Source of the DNA: Clostridiales bacterium UBA1234
GTDB taxonomy: Bacteria; Bacillota; Clostridia; TANB77; UBA1234
Assembly (NCBI GenBank): GCA_002308995.1
Contig: DBWQ01000028.1
Coordinates: 1 to 24,848 of the forward strand
DNA length: 24,848 bases
Reading direction: 5' to 3'
In this document: in pieces, positions 1-7,375 of the stretch
Layout: each line of letters begins with the position of its first letter
Position numbering within the stretch: the stretch's first letter is position 1
Notes under the pieces: generated by a model
What the model was told of the DNA's origin: nothing
The model's database searches: none
Seen by the model: the letters and a program-made list of their open reading frames with translations, nothing else
Position numbers and translations under genes: made by a program

Positions 1-69
1 GCAAATTTCACTTTGATTAAAGAGGGAATGGAAGCTTCAAGGAAAGAGATAGTTCTCTACTTGGTTTAA
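1..69 (+). CDS. C-terminal tail of an unidentified protein (partial)
   Basis: Frame 1 is open from the window edge to a TAA at 67-69 and encodes 22 residues ending in EIVLYLV. The other two plus frames hit stops within the first 20 bases. A strong intrinsic terminator follows about 50 bases later, which suits the end of a transcription unit. The fragment is too short to identify, and the reading frame could be chance. Confidence 0.3.
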   Translation, partial: ANFTLIKEGMEASRKEIVLYLV

Positions 70-117
70 GACATAAAACAGCGCAACGCGGGTATAAAAA
101 CCCCCTTGCCATCAATC

Positions 118-149
118 AAAAAGAGTCGTATGAAAGTACGGCTCTTTTT
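118..149 (+). terminator. intrinsic terminator
   Basis: A 13-bp stem (AAAAAGAGTCGTA with TACGGCTCTTTTT, one G-U pair) closes a 6-nt loop and ends in a T run. It closes the unit entering from the left edge and insulates the promoter at 159-187. Confidence 0.75.
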
Positions 150-158
150 GAAAGTTCC

Positions 159-187
159 TTGCACTCTCTGTTTTCCCATGATATAAC
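159..187 (+). promoter_or_regulatory. sigma-A type promoter for the HD-domain gene
   Basis: TTGCAC (159-164), a 17-bp spacer and TATAAC (182-187). It lies between the upstream terminator and the HD gene, leaving a leader of about 70 nt. Confidence 0.55.
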
Positions 188-265
188 TATGCCAAATAAA
201 GGTTTTAAAAGCTCCTATGGTAGGATAAACCTTACTAAAGCAATCATTATTGAAGGAGAAACACC

Positions 266-925
266 ATGGAAAATAGGCTTAAAAATACTTTGCGGTTTTA
301 TTTACTAGCCACACAGCTTCAGGATAAAATCCGGACAGGGTGGGACAAAAATCATTGGAACATCCAAAAAGAAAGAATCGAAAGTGTTTCGGAACATGTT
401 TATGACACCTGTATTTTGGCACTTGCTATTGATTCAGAATTTGAAACGCACTTAGATATGGGCAAAGTGATGAAAATGCTGGTTCTCCATGAAATAGGAG
501 AAGTATTAATAGGTGACATCACACCTTTTGATCACATTTCTCCTGAAGAGAAGAAAAAGAGGGAACACGAAGCAATTTTGGAAGTATTGGGAGATTTGAT
601 TAAGAAAGACGAGTATGACTCACTTCTATTAGAATTTGATGAACACAAAACCAAAGAATCCATTTTTGCCTATCATTGTGATAAATTTGATGCTGATTTA
701 AGGGCTAAAATCTATCAAGATAGGGGCTACCAAAAGCCACTAGATAGGCAAGAAAATAACGTGGTTTTTCAAAGCAAAAAAATTCAGCAAATGGTAAGTG
801 ATGGTGCCCAAACAGCATTTGACATTTGGTATGAATGGGACAAGCAGCTTTATGCAGAAGATGAAACATTTTCTGCGTTGCTCGATTTTTTAAAAACAGT
901 CAATACGCAAGAAGATTTTTTCTAA
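266..925 (+). CDS. HD-domain phosphohydrolase, YfbR/HD_3-like
   Basis: The 219-aa protein resembles the YfbR-like HD_3 family, soluble metal-dependent phosphohydrolases that include 5'-deoxynucleotidases. Visible family marks are IRTGW near residue 22, SEH at 43-44, the metal motif region LHEIGEVLIGDITPFD at 74-89 and HCDKFDADLRAK near 137-148. The canonical HD doublet reads HE (H75-E76); H44 and D139 are the other likely ligands. AAGGAG sits just before the ATG, and the gene has its own promoter and terminator, so it is monocistronic. It uses CGG for Arg at residues 10 and 23; the second falls in the conserved RTGW. CGG is almost absent from the core genes here, so this gene may have been acquired. 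The exact substrate cannot be read from sequence. Confidence 0.8.
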   Translation: MENRLKNTLRFYLLATQLQDKIRTGWDKNHWNIQKERIESVSEHVYDTCILALAIDSEFETHLDMGKVMKMLVLHEIGEVLIGDITPFDHISPEEKKKREHEAILEVLGDLIKKDEYDSLLLEFDEHKTKESIFAYHCDKFDADLRAKIYQDRGYQKPLDRQENNVVFQSKKIQQMVSDGAQTAFDIWYEWDKQLYAEDETFSALLDFLKTVNTQEDFF

Positions 926-939
926 ATTCAAAAGCAAAG

Positions 940-974
940 AAAAGGCAATGAACGGTTGGTTCATTGCCTTTTTT
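940..974. terminator. bidirectional intrinsic terminator
   Basis: A 14-bp stem (AAAAGGCAATGAAC with its exact complement, loop GGTTG) is flanked by A and T runs on both sides. It lies between the convergent genes at 266-925 and 976-1254 and can serve both. Confidence 0.8.
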
Positions 975-975
975 C

Positions 976-1254
976 TTATGATGGATTAATCGTCCACCTT
1001 TTCCAGACTTTTTGAAATTCTTCTTGAACTACTTTTGGCACATCATCCCAAGAGACTTCTTCGCAGTCTTTCCTGTAGTCTTCATCGAAGTGAACATGGG
1101 TGGTGACTTCGGCAGTTTCTTGGTCACCTTGGATACAGTGCTGAATGTGAAGATACGGCTCTTCCATGTCGTGGTACCACCAAAGAATAATGGGCGGGGT
1201 AAAACCACCCTGAATCTTGTAGGGTTCTTTATGCCTTAAGACTAGTTGTGCCAT
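976..1254 (-). CDS. hypothetical protein, 92 aa
   Basis: I chose the ATG at 1254 (MAQLVLRHKEP) because AAGGAGGA lies 8 nt upstream of it. The longer reading from 1302 starts inside a likely -10 box (TATACT on the minus strand, 1308-1303) and has no ribosome site. The protein is soluble, acidic and Trp-rich, with a His/Asp cluster (HVHFDEDYRKD) near its middle and no signal peptide or membrane segment. I do not recognise the family. It is convergent with the HD gene and divergent from the tRNA-Gly, so it is probably transcribed alone. Confidence 0.6.
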   Translation of the reverse strand: MAQLVLRHKEPYKIQGGFTPPIILWWYHDMEEPYLHIQHCIQGDQETAEVTTHVHFDEDYRKDCEEVSWDDVPKVVQEEFQKVWKRWTINPS

Positions 1255-1355
1255 TTCATTTTCCTCCTTAATTGTGGATGAAGCATTTTTGGATTTTTCC
1301 ATAGTATATCATATGAAAAAGCAAAAGAAAAGGTGTTTCTTCAAATAGATATTTC

Positions 1356-1384
1356 TTGAAAAATAGGCCCATTTGAGATATAAT
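1356..1384 (+). promoter_or_regulatory. promoter of tRNA-Gly(UCC)
   Basis: TTGAAA (1356-1361), a 17-bp spacer and a perfect TATAAT (1379-1384), placed 35 bp before the tRNA. Confidence 0.75.
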
Positions 1385-1387
1385 AAA

Positions 1388-1415
1388 TATACCTTCAGCA
1401 AGAAATGAAGGTATA
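1388..1415 (+). other. perfect hairpin in the 5' leader of tRNA-Gly(UCC)
   Basis: TATACCTTCA and TGAAGGTATA form a perfect 10-bp stem around an 8-nt loop. It ends three bases before the mature tRNA 5' end and follows the -10 box, so the tRNA precursor may carry it wholly or in part, depending on the transcription start. It has no T run, so it is not a terminator. It could affect RNase P processing or be an operator. Confidence 0.5.
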
Positions 1416-1418
1416 GGC

Positions 1419-1491
<73 letters not shown>

Positions 1492-1492
<1 letters not shown>

Positions 1493-1737
1493 CCCAAAGG
1501 CAAACCACGTTGGTTTGCTTCTTTTTTTATGCTAAAAAAAGAAGCTAGACCAACTTACTTGCCTTTGGGTCCCATCCCACAAATCTAACGATTTGCAGGA
1601 GCCCTATGGCTTGCGCCTTTTTTGTTCAAAAAAGGCCCTAACGCCATACCGCTGCGCCTCCTTTTTCGTAAAAAGTTTTGCTTTGCAAATACTTTTTACG
1701 ATTTTTCAAAAAAGAAGCTAGACCAACTTACTTGCCA
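1492..1737 (+). repeat. palindromic module 1, downstream of tRNA-Gly(UCC)
   Basis: This non-coding block fills most of the 320-bp gap before the next gene and is related to the block at 2966-3210. In order it holds: a long hairpin 1492-1570 (outer 12-bp ACCCAAAGGCAA/TTGCCTTTGGGT, inner GTTGGT/ACCAAC, and 13-bp GCTTCTTTTTTTA/TAAAAAAAGAAGC); CAAATC-TAAC-GATTTG at 1580-1595; ATGGC/GCCAT at 1606-1647 enclosing CCTTTTTT/AAAAAAGG; and a hairpin at 1667-1700 with CGTAAAAAGT/ACTTTTTACG. A 29-nt direct repeat lies at 1535-1563 and 1708-1736, flanking 144 bp. No protein-coding frame is convincing. Confidence 0.85.
1500..1528 (+). terminator. intrinsic terminator of tRNA-Gly(UCC)
   Basis: GCAAACCA-CGT-TGGTTTGC followed by TTCTTTTTTT. 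It shares its bases with the left arm of the longer module hairpin (1492-1570), so the two folds exclude each other. Confidence 0.75.
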
Positions 1738-1760
1738 TTTTATCATTTCTATGGTATAGT
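1732..1760 (+). promoter_or_regulatory. promoter of the 310-aa gene
   Basis: TTGCCA (1732-1737), a 17-bp spacer and TATAGT (1755-1760) with a TG extension. The -35 box is the last part of the second direct repeat of module 1, so the module supplies part of this promoter. Confidence 0.55.
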
Positions 1761-1812
1761 GTTGGCAAATATAGCGTTAACATAACCTAATTTAACTAAA
1801 AAGGGGGACATC

Positions 1813-2745
1813 ATGAGACCTACGATTATGGACCTAGTAGACATGGGCATGCTCAAGAAAAAGGATCATTTTGCATATCGGCCGAATATTAAGGAGTATT
1901 GGACAAATCCCGAAAATACGGGATGTGAATCAATCAAACTGATGACAGATGATTCGCCTGGGGCAGACAACATAAGGGCTTGGAGTGTCGCTAAGGTATA
2001 TAGCGACGGCAGTATCGATATTGAACGCTTAGGGTTTATGACTTATTGTACGGATAAGGTAGAGTTAAGAGGCGTTACAGGGTATCTTCGTGGCTTTATC
2101 GAAATCGAAAACATTTGCCGTGAACTATTTAGTAGACCTGAACGTGGCATTATGGCAAGAAGTTCAACTTTAGAAGATGAGGAAGGGGCAAGAAAAAACT
2201 GTAAGCCGTTCAAGCTTCAAAAAAGAGCTTACTATCCTTCGTCCTATAGTAAGGAACTTACCGCACGTTGCTTGGTGGATGATGTCGTGTACGATTGCAA
2301 AAAATGCGCCGAAGGGGAGAGGTTTTTTCACCCATCCTCGGCGGGAAAAGAAATCTTCGATAAAGAAAAGGGGGTCAAATTTGTAGAACCCTTAGAGGGA
2401 TATGTCCTATGCGTAAGAGAGCGGGGATATCTTCCCAAAGTAGGCTGGGGACATTTCTATAGTGGGCATTGGCTTCCTTCTCATGTGAACTGGTTTGAGG
2501 GAGATAGTGCTTATTGGAGAGTGCGGGATGATTCTAGAGTGTGCTATGGGCTAAATATTAGTGATGGCCGTATCATCAAAAAGCAAGAGCTTTTTGACTC
2601 AAGAGGAAATGAGTTTTCTGCCAAATTCGGCTTGCTTCCTGTGGTACATATTCCTGGATATGTCGAAATTGCAGAGGATTTAATGCCCTATACGGAAATA
2701 GAATCTGGTGGTGGCATGAATCCTGCTACTATGGGTGGTATCTAA
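1813..2745 (+). CDS. hypothetical protein, 310 aa, possibly DUF6273-related
   Basis: The start ATG follows AAAAAGGGGG. No signal peptide or membrane helix is visible. The N-terminal third (WSVAKVYSDGSIDI, then VELRGVTGYLRGF, then GIMARSSTLEDEE) resembles, from memory, repetitive hypothetical proteins of gut Bacillota with a 'W-V-DG-I / GA-GY-NGV / ARS-ED' pattern. The C-terminal FGLLPVVHIPG recalls the G-RPVV end of DUF6273-type proteins. This match is weak and no function follows from it. Six Cys are present, with CKKC near residue 161. It uses CGG Arg codons at 1879, 2422 and 2524, unlike the core genes. It is monocistronic and sits between the two tRNA-Gly modules, so it may be cargo acquired with them. 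Confidence 0.75.
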   Translation: MRPTIMDLVDMGMLKKKDHFAYRPNIKEYWTNPENTGCESIKLMTDDSPGADNIRAWSVAKVYSDGSIDIERLGFMTYCTDKVELRGVTGYLRGFIEIENICRELFSRPERGIMARSSTLEDEEGARKNCKPFKLQKRAYYPSSYSKELTARCLVDDVVYDCKKCAEGERFFHPSSAGKEIFDKEKGVKFVEPLEGYVLCVRERGYLPKVGWGHFYSGHWLPSHVNWFEGDSAYWRVRDDSRVCYGLNISDGRIIKKQELFDSRGNEFSAKFGLLPVVHIPGYVEIAEDLMPYTEIESGGGMNPATMGGI

Positions 2746-2795
2746 GAAATTCATCTTTTTTAACATTATTTTGAAATTCAAAAATGAAAGACGCG

Positions 2796-2830
2796 ACAAA
2801 GGTTGCCATTTTAGGTAACCTTTGTTTTTT
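2796..2830 (+). terminator. intrinsic terminator
   Basis: ACAAAGGTTGCC pairs with GGTAACCTTTGT (one G-U) around a 6-nt loop, then a T run. It ends the 310-aa gene. Confidence 0.8.
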
Positions 2831-2853
2831 AGTCAGTCCCTTAAGGAAAAATG

Positions 2854-2882
2854 TTGAATATTTGAGCAAAGTGTGATATAGT
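2854..2882 (+). promoter_or_regulatory. promoter of tRNA-Gly(CCC)
   Basis: TTGAAT (2854-2859), a 17-bp spacer and TATAGT (2877-2882). The tRNA begins 11 bases later, so there is almost no leader. Confidence 0.7.
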
Positions 2883-2892
2883 AAATGTACTT

Positions 2893-2966
2893 GCAGATAT
2901 AGTTCAATGGCAGAACATGAGCTTCCCAAGCTTAGGATGCGGGTTCGATTCCCGTTATCTGCTCCA
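2893..2966 (+). tRNA. tRNA-Gly (anticodon CCC)
   Basis: The acceptor stem GCAGATA/TATCTGC is perfect, the discriminator is U and CCA is encoded. The D stem is GTTC/GAAC, the T arm GCGGG-TTCGATT-CCCGT. The anticodon loop TTCCCAA gives CCC, reading GGG. It stands alone with its own promoter and terminator. It differs from the first tRNA-Gly mainly in the acceptor and anticodon stems, so it is a distinct isoacceptor. Confidence 0.93.
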
Positions 2967-3210
2967 CCCAGAGGCAAATCATTGTGGTTTGCTTCTTTTT
3001 TTATGCAAAAAAAGAAGCTACACCACTTGATTGCCTCTGGGTCCCATCCCACAAATCTAACGATTTGCGGGAGCCCTATTATAATGGCTTGCGACTTTTT
3101 TGGTTCAAAAAGTCGCTAACGCCATACCGCTGCTCCTCCTTTTTCGTAAAAAGTTTTGCTTTGCAAATACTTTTTACGATAATAAGAAAGAAGCTACACC
3201 ACTTGATTGC
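2966..3210 (+). repeat. palindromic module 2, downstream of tRNA-Gly(CCC)
   Basis: This is the counterpart of the block at 1492-1737, in the same order: a long hairpin with ACCCAGAGGCAA/TTGCCTCTGGGT and an inner GCTTCTTTTTTT/AAAAAAAGAAGC; CAAATC-TAAC-GATTTG at 3052-3067; ATGGC/GCCAT enclosing GCGACTTTTT/AAAAAGTCGC; and an identical 34-nt hairpin at 3145-3178. A 24-nt direct repeat lies at 3011-3034 and 3187-3210, flanking 152 bp. It differs from module 1's repeat but is perfect within this module. Together with the downstream promoter this explains the gap to 3302. Confidence 0.85.
2974..3002 (+). terminator. intrinsic terminator of tRNA-Gly(CCC)
   Basis: GCAAATCA-TTG-TGGTTTGC (one U-G pair) followed by TTCTTTTTTT, the same design as at 1500-1528. 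Confidence 0.7.
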
Positions 3211-3223
3211 TTCTAAGTCAATC

Positions 3224-3252
3224 TTGACTTTTTGCATTTTTTGTGTCACAAT
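3224..3252 (+). promoter_or_regulatory. promoter of the lipoprotein operon
   Basis: TTGACT (3224-3229), a 17-bp spacer and CACAAT (3247-3252), about 50 bp before the start codon. Confidence 0.45.
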
Positions 3253-3302
3253 ATAACAGTAGATATCAAGATAAATAACATTCACACAAGGAGGGACGAT
3301 TC

Positions 3303-4157
3303 ATGAAAAAATGTTTCATAGTACTGTTAGTAGTTGCTATGCTATGTTTGGCTGGATGCACAAAAAAAGAACCAGAGAATACACCAGCTTCTCAAACACC
3401 AACCCAAACAGAAGTAGCAAAAGTGCTTACTGATGCAGAAAAATTAGAAGATTTAAAGAAGAAAATCACTGTTGTTGAAAATCGTAAGGAATATAATGAT
3501 GAAAGTGGGGATTTATTATATTATCTTCAAGAGGATTATTTAGTTACCGATGTGGATGATCCTATCATTCAAAAAATCGTGTCAAATTATCCAAAGACTG
3601 ACATTGAAGAATTGAATGCTGACATTCAAACTATGTTCCAAGATGTTGGCATACAAAGAATGTATCCAGACGATGTTTATTATTCTACACGTACTTATTC
3701 TGTATTTGGAGTGCATAACGATATTTTAACGATTGGTGTAGCAAAAGACTGGTGGTGGGGTTCACCTCATCCTTGGCCTAGTAGTTCTTTTGAAAGTTAC
3801 GATTTAAAAACGGGTGAAGTATATGATTTCCCTGCAGATGTAAAAGATGAAATCTATGCAAAAGCAGTAGATGAGTTTATGAGTCTTGCCAAAGAGCAAA
3901 ACTATATGGGGCTGATGGGGAGCTATTATGATTTAGAAGGAAATGCATATCGTTATTTAGAATATGAAAATGAGCAATATACACTAACTGATGAAAATGT
4001 GTTAAGAATGGCAGTGGATAAAGCTTTACATGATGGTGATTTCTATTTTGAAGATCAAAATATTTGTTTTAGCTTTGATGCCTCGGTTTCTTTAAGTGAC
4101 TGGGCATCCAGAATATTATATTCTGGGATTGTTATTCCAAATGAATGGAATATTTAA
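3303..4157 (+). CDS. lipoprotein with DUF3298-like domain
   Basis: The 284-aa protein begins with MKK, a hydrophobic stretch and the lipobox L16-A-G-C19, so it is predicted to be lipid-anchored outside the membrane. A Lys/Glu/Pro/Thr-rich linker follows. The region at about residues 115-230 (YYSTRTYSVFGVHNDILTIG, then WWWGSPHPWPSSSFESYDLKTGEV) resembles the 'GGAHP...YDLKTG' core of DUF3298, found in RsiV/PdaC-type extracytoplasmic proteins. AGGAGGG sits before the ATG. The PH-domain gene follows 32 bp later and probably shares the transcript. Its role is unknown; cell-envelope sensing or binding is an inference. Confidence 0.72.
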   Translation: MKKCFIVLLVVAMLCLAGCTKKEPENTPASQTPTQTEVAKVLTDAEKLEDLKKKITVVENRKEYNDESGDLLYYLQEDYLVTDVDDPIIQKIVSNYPKTDIEELNADIQTMFQDVGIQRMYPDDVYYSTRTYSVFGVHNDILTIGVAKDWWWGSPHPWPSSSFESYDLKTGEVYDFPADVKDEIYAKAVDEFMSLAKEQNYMGLMGSYYDLEGNAYRYLEYENEQYTLTDENVLRMAVDKALHDGDFYFEDQNICFSFDASVSLSDWASRILYSGIVIPNEWNI

Positions 4158-4189
4158 TAGCTTTATGCTAAAAAAGGAGGAACGAGTGT

Positions 4190-4540
4190 ATGGCAGCTAA
4201 TGTGTTATGGAAAGATAAAAAAAGACCTATTTTTGGATTACCAATTTCATTTACTACATATACATTAACAGAGGATAAGTTACTAATTGATTCTGGCATT
4301 TTATCTAGGCATCAAGAAGAAGTAAGGTTATATCGTATGACAGATTTTAGTGTGAGTCAAACATTATTTCAAAGAATATTTGGTGTGGGCAATGTCAATA
4401 TTTCTTCTTCGGATAATATGCAAGGCGATTTTTCAATTGTAAGTGTTCGCAATCCTTTTACGGTTAAGGAGATGTTCTCTGAAGCAGTAGAAAAAGTTCG
4501 TGGTGGTACTAAAATGGGAATGGCTGAATTTGTTAGATAA
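4190..4540 (+). CDS. bacterial PH-domain protein (bPH_2-like)
   Basis: The 116-aa protein matches the YdbS/YdbT-like bacterial PH fold. It has TYTLTEDKLLIDSGILSR, then RLYRMTDFSVSQTLFQRIFGVGNV, then SSDNMQGDFSIVSVRNP and a C-terminal helix with VKEMFSEAVEK. The family usually shows this I/V-x-D-V-x-x-x-Q-S-x-x-Q-R-I-F-G-V-G signature. There is no membrane segment here, unlike longer YdbT-type proteins. AAGGAGGAACG precedes the start. It is probably co-transcribed with the upstream lipoprotein and ends at the terminator at 4553. Confidence 0.8.
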   Translation: MAANVLWKDKKRPIFGLPISFTTYTLTEDKLLIDSGILSRHQEEVRLYRMTDFSVSQTLFQRIFGVGNVNISSSDNMQGDFSIVSVRNPFTVKEMFSEAVEKVRGGTKMGMAEFVR

Positions 4541-4552
4541 TATAAAATAATC

Positions 4553-4589
4553 AAAAGGCTTAAGAAGAATAATTCTTAAGTCTTTTTTT
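4553..4589 (+). terminator. intrinsic terminator
   Basis: A 14-bp stem (AAAAGGCTTAAGAA with TTCTTAAGTCTTTT, one G-U) and a T run after the PH-domain gene. Confidence 0.8.
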
Positions 4590-4649
4590 AGGAAAATATC
4601 TTTATCTTTTAAAATCCATATGAGATAATAAACTAAAAGGAGGCCTTTT

Positions 4650-7271
4650 ATGAGGAAGAAAGAAAATATTGGAGAGAAACAAAAACAAGTGGAGATGAAC
4701 TTAAAAGAAAAAGCTAGAATGAATGTGGAGGATTTATATACAGCACTCAAATCATCTGACGAAGGTGTCAGCGTAGTTAATATAGAAGACCTGCAAGAAG
4801 AGTATGGTCCTAATACCATTGAAATTGATGATAACCATACCTTACTCAATCGCTTAAAAGAAGCTATCATTAATCCGTTTAACGTGGTGTTTATGATTGT
4901 GGCATTCATTACGTTATTAACCGATGTAATTCTTCCCGCTACACCTGATTTTTCAACATTTATCATGTTAATTGCTATTGTATTCATTTCGGCATTTATC
5001 TCGTTTCGTGAACAGGCAAAATCGGATGAAGCAGCACAAAAATTAAAAAACATGATTTCTAACCAATTAGATGTCATTCGTGATGGTGTGGAATATACAG
5101 TAGATGTGGAAGAAGTGGTACCAGGTGATTTAGTCAAACTATCATCTGGTGATATGATTCCGGGTGATGTTAGGTTTTTAGAAGCAAAAGACTTATTCAT
5201 TGATCAAGCATCACTGACAGGAGAATCTGTTCCAGTTGAAAAATTTGCAATCTTTAAAGGAGATACCGATATTACCGATATTTCGAATATTGGATTCATG
5301 GGAACCAACATCGTCAGTGGAAGTAGCAAAGCGATGGTAATTGCGACAGGAAGTGATACGTATTTTGGTAGTATGGCAAAATCGCTATATAGTGTCAATG
5401 AAAAAAATAGTTTTGAAAAAGGTGTCGATGCTATTTCTGGATTACTCATTAAGTTTATGCTCGTCATGGTTCCTATTATTTTCTTAATTAACTCCTTTAC
5501 CAAGGGAGATTATTTATCTGCTTTACTTTTTGCGATTACGATTGCAGTTGGCTTAGCACCTGAGATGCTTCCTGTTATCATGACAACAACCCTTGCCAAA
5601 GGCGCTGTAGAAATGTCAAAAAAGAAAACAATTGTGAAACGTTTAGGTGCGATTCAAACATTTGGCGAGATGAACATTTTGTGCACGGATAAAACAGGAA
5701 CCTTAACAGAAGACGAAGTTGTACTTGAGCGATACATGGATGTCAAAGGCAATGAAAGTTTAAGAATCTTAAGACATGCTTTTTTAAATAGCTATTTTCA
5801 AACAGGGCTTAAAAACTTAATTGATATTGCGATTATCACGAGAGCAGAAAAAGAAAAACTAAACGTATTAAAAGAAAAATATGTGAGAGAAGACGAGATA
5901 CCATTCGATTTTTCTAGAAGACGTATGAGTGTAGTTTTAAGAGATGATAATGGAAAACGTCAATTAATTACGAAAGGTGCCGTAGATGAAATTCTTTCTA
6001 TTTGTTCCTATGTAGATATTGATGGACAAGCCATTGAACTAACAGAGGAACTTAAAAAAAGTGCCTATGAGGTATACGAGAAGAATAATAACGAAGGCTT
6101 ACGAGTACTTGCGGTGGCACAAAAAAATGAAATTCATGATGTGAATACATTTGGTGTACAAGATGAAAGCAATATGGTGTTAATTGGTTTTGTGGGATTT
6201 TTAGACCCACCAAAAGAAAGCGCCAAAGGAGCTATCGCAGCACTTAAAACACATGGTATTGAAACGGTAGTATTAACAGGGGATAGTGAAGGTGTGGCAT
6301 TAACTGTGTGTGAAAAAGTGGGAATAGAAGTAAGTCACCGTTTAACGGGGCGTGACGTAGAAGCCATGACCGATGAGGAACTAAAAGAAAGAATCAAAGA
6401 GTGTCACTTGTTTTCAAAGCTTTCTCCACTTCAAAAACAAAGAGTGGTTAGGTTATATCAAGAAAACGGCAATACCGTTGGGTACATGGGAGATGGTATT
6501 AACGATAGCCCTCCACTAAAGCAAGCAGACGTTGGTATATCTGTGGATACCGCAGTAGATATCGCTAAAGAAACGGCAGATATTATTTTGTTAGAGAAAG
6601 ATTTAAACGTGTTAGAAGAGGGCGTTATTAATGGAAGAAGAACATTTACGAATTTATTAAAATACATCAAGATGGCAACAAGCGGTAATTTTGGTAATAT
6701 GCTTTCCGTTATTATCGCAAGTATCTTCTTACCATTTTTGCCAATGCTTCCAGCACACATCTTAATTCAAAACCTATTAAATGATTTTGCGCAAATTGGA
6801 ATGCCATCGGATAATGTAGATCCAGAGTATTTAAAGAAACCAAAAAAATGGGATACCAAAGGTATCAAACGTTTTATGGTAGCTTTTGGTGTTATTAGTA
6901 CCTTACTAGATGTATTGTGTTTCTTAATCTTGTGGTTTGTATTTGGATTTAACACAATAGAGAAAGCAGTACTATTCCAAACAGGCTGGTTCACCTTTGG
7001 AATTCTTTCACAAACGCTGATTATTCACATGATTCGAACAAGTAAGTTGCCATTTATCGAGAGTCGTTCTTCAAAAGGATTACTCATTTCTACAGCATTG
7101 ATAACGTTAATTACACTATGTATCTCATTTACAGGAATTGCACATATCTTTGATTTAAGCAAAATGCCAATCACATTTTTAGCGTATATTGTAGGATTAA
7201 TTATGATTTATATTGCTTTGATTCAAGTGTATAAAGTAAGGTACATCAAGAAAAATCATGAATGGCTATAA
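4650..7271 (+). CDS. mgtA: magnesium-translocating P-type ATPase
   Basis: The 873-aa protein has the full P-type ATPase set: TGES at residues 190-193 in the actuator domain, the phosphorylation site D347-KTGTLT, the hinge GDGINDSPPL at 614-623, and transmembrane pairs near residues 75-120, 255-320 and a C-terminal cluster at 665-860. The type III (MgtA/MgtB) subclass is supported by the M4 stretch VGLAPEMLPVI and the lumenal sequence MPSDNVDPEYLKKPKKWD. It moves Mg2+ into the cell across the membrane using ATP. AAAGGAGG lies before the ATG, after a short leader of about 60 nt, so no room exists for an M-box riboswitch between the upstream terminator and the start. It is likely a single-gene unit. 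Confidence 0.93.
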   Translation: MRKKENIGEKQKQVEMNLKEKARMNVEDLYTALKSSDEGVSVVNIEDLQEEYGPNTIEIDDNHTLLNRLKEAIINPFNVVFMIVAFITLLTDVILPATPDFSTFIMLIAIVFISAFISFREQAKSDEAAQKLKNMISNQLDVIRDGVEYTVDVEEVVPGDLVKLSSGDMIPGDVRFLEAKDLFIDQASLTGESVPVEKFAIFKGDTDITDISNIGFMGTNIVSGSSKAMVIATGSDTYFGSMAKSLYSVNEKNSFEKGVDAISGLLIKFMLVMVPIIFLINSFTKGDYLSALLFAITIAVGLAPEMLPVIMTTTLAKGAVEMSKKKTIVKRLGAIQTFGEMNILCTDKTGTLTEDEVVLERYMDVKGNESLRILRHAFLNSYFQTGLKNLIDIAIITRAEKEKLNVLKEKYVREDEIPFDFSRRRMSVVLRDDNGKRQLITKGAVDEILSICSYVDIDGQAIELTEELKKSAYEVYEKNNNEGLRVLAVAQKNEIHDVNTFGVQDESNMVLIGFVGFLDPPKESAKGAIAALKTHGIETVVLTGDSEGVALTVCEKVGIEVSHRLTGRDVEAMTDEELKERIKECHLFSKLSPLQKQRVVRLYQENGNTVGYMGDGINDSPPLKQADVGISVDTAVDIAKETADIILLEKDLNVLEEGVINGRRTFTNLLKYIKMATSGNFGNMLSVIIASIFLPFLPMLPAHILIQNLLNDFAQIGMPSDNVDPEYLKKPKKWDTKGIKRFMVAFGVISTLLDVLCFLILWFVFGFNTIEKAVLFQTGWFTFGILSQTLIIHMIRTSKLPFIESRSSKGLLISTALITLITLCISFTGIAHIFDLSKMPITFLAYIVGLIMIYIALIQVYKVRYIKKNHEWL

Positions 7272-7274
7272 TAC

Positions 7275-7303
7275 TTGACAATGAAGATTGTTAATGGTAC
7301 GAT
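7275..7303 (+). promoter_or_regulatory. sigma-A type promoter of the 148-aa gene
   Basis: A perfect TTGACA (7275-7280), a 17-bp spacer and TACGAT (7298-7303), starting three bases after the mgtA stop. Confidence 0.6.
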
Positions 7304-7327
7304 TTTTTTAACGAAAAATCGTTTAAC
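7290..7327. promoter_or_regulatory. inverted repeat over the -10 box, possible operator
   Basis: GTTAA....ACGATTTTT and AAAAATCGT.TTAAC form a split palindrome: a 9-bp core at 7299-7322 with a 5-bp outer arm at 7290-7294/7323-7327. It covers the -10 box and transcript start. A further similar half-site (ACGATTGTTTAAC) follows at 7338-7350. No T run follows on the plus strand, so it is not a clear mgtA terminator. A repressor site is a reasonable guess. Confidence 0.4.
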
Positions 7328-7375
7328 AAAAGGAAAAACGATTGTTTAACCTTATTTTGACGGAGGATTAGCATC

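Noticed and set aside
1580..1650. Integron attC site
   Set aside because: A stray RYYYAAC match (ATCTAAC) exists, but no paired GTTRRRY site, cassette layout or integrase is present.
2729..3285. Several 68-107-aa frames on both strands across tRNA-Gly(CCC) and module 2
   Set aside because: They translate the tRNA and its palindromic module and have no ribosome sites.
4590..4649. M-box Mg2+ riboswitch before mgtA
   Set aside because: Only about 60 nt separate the upstream terminator from the start codon, too short for an M-box.
4433..5200. A 255-aa minus-strand open frame opposite the PH-domain gene and mgtA
   Set aside because: It lies antisense to the strongly conserved mgtA start and the PH gene, crosses a terminator, and has a Ser/Thr/Asn-rich composition typical of a shadow frame.
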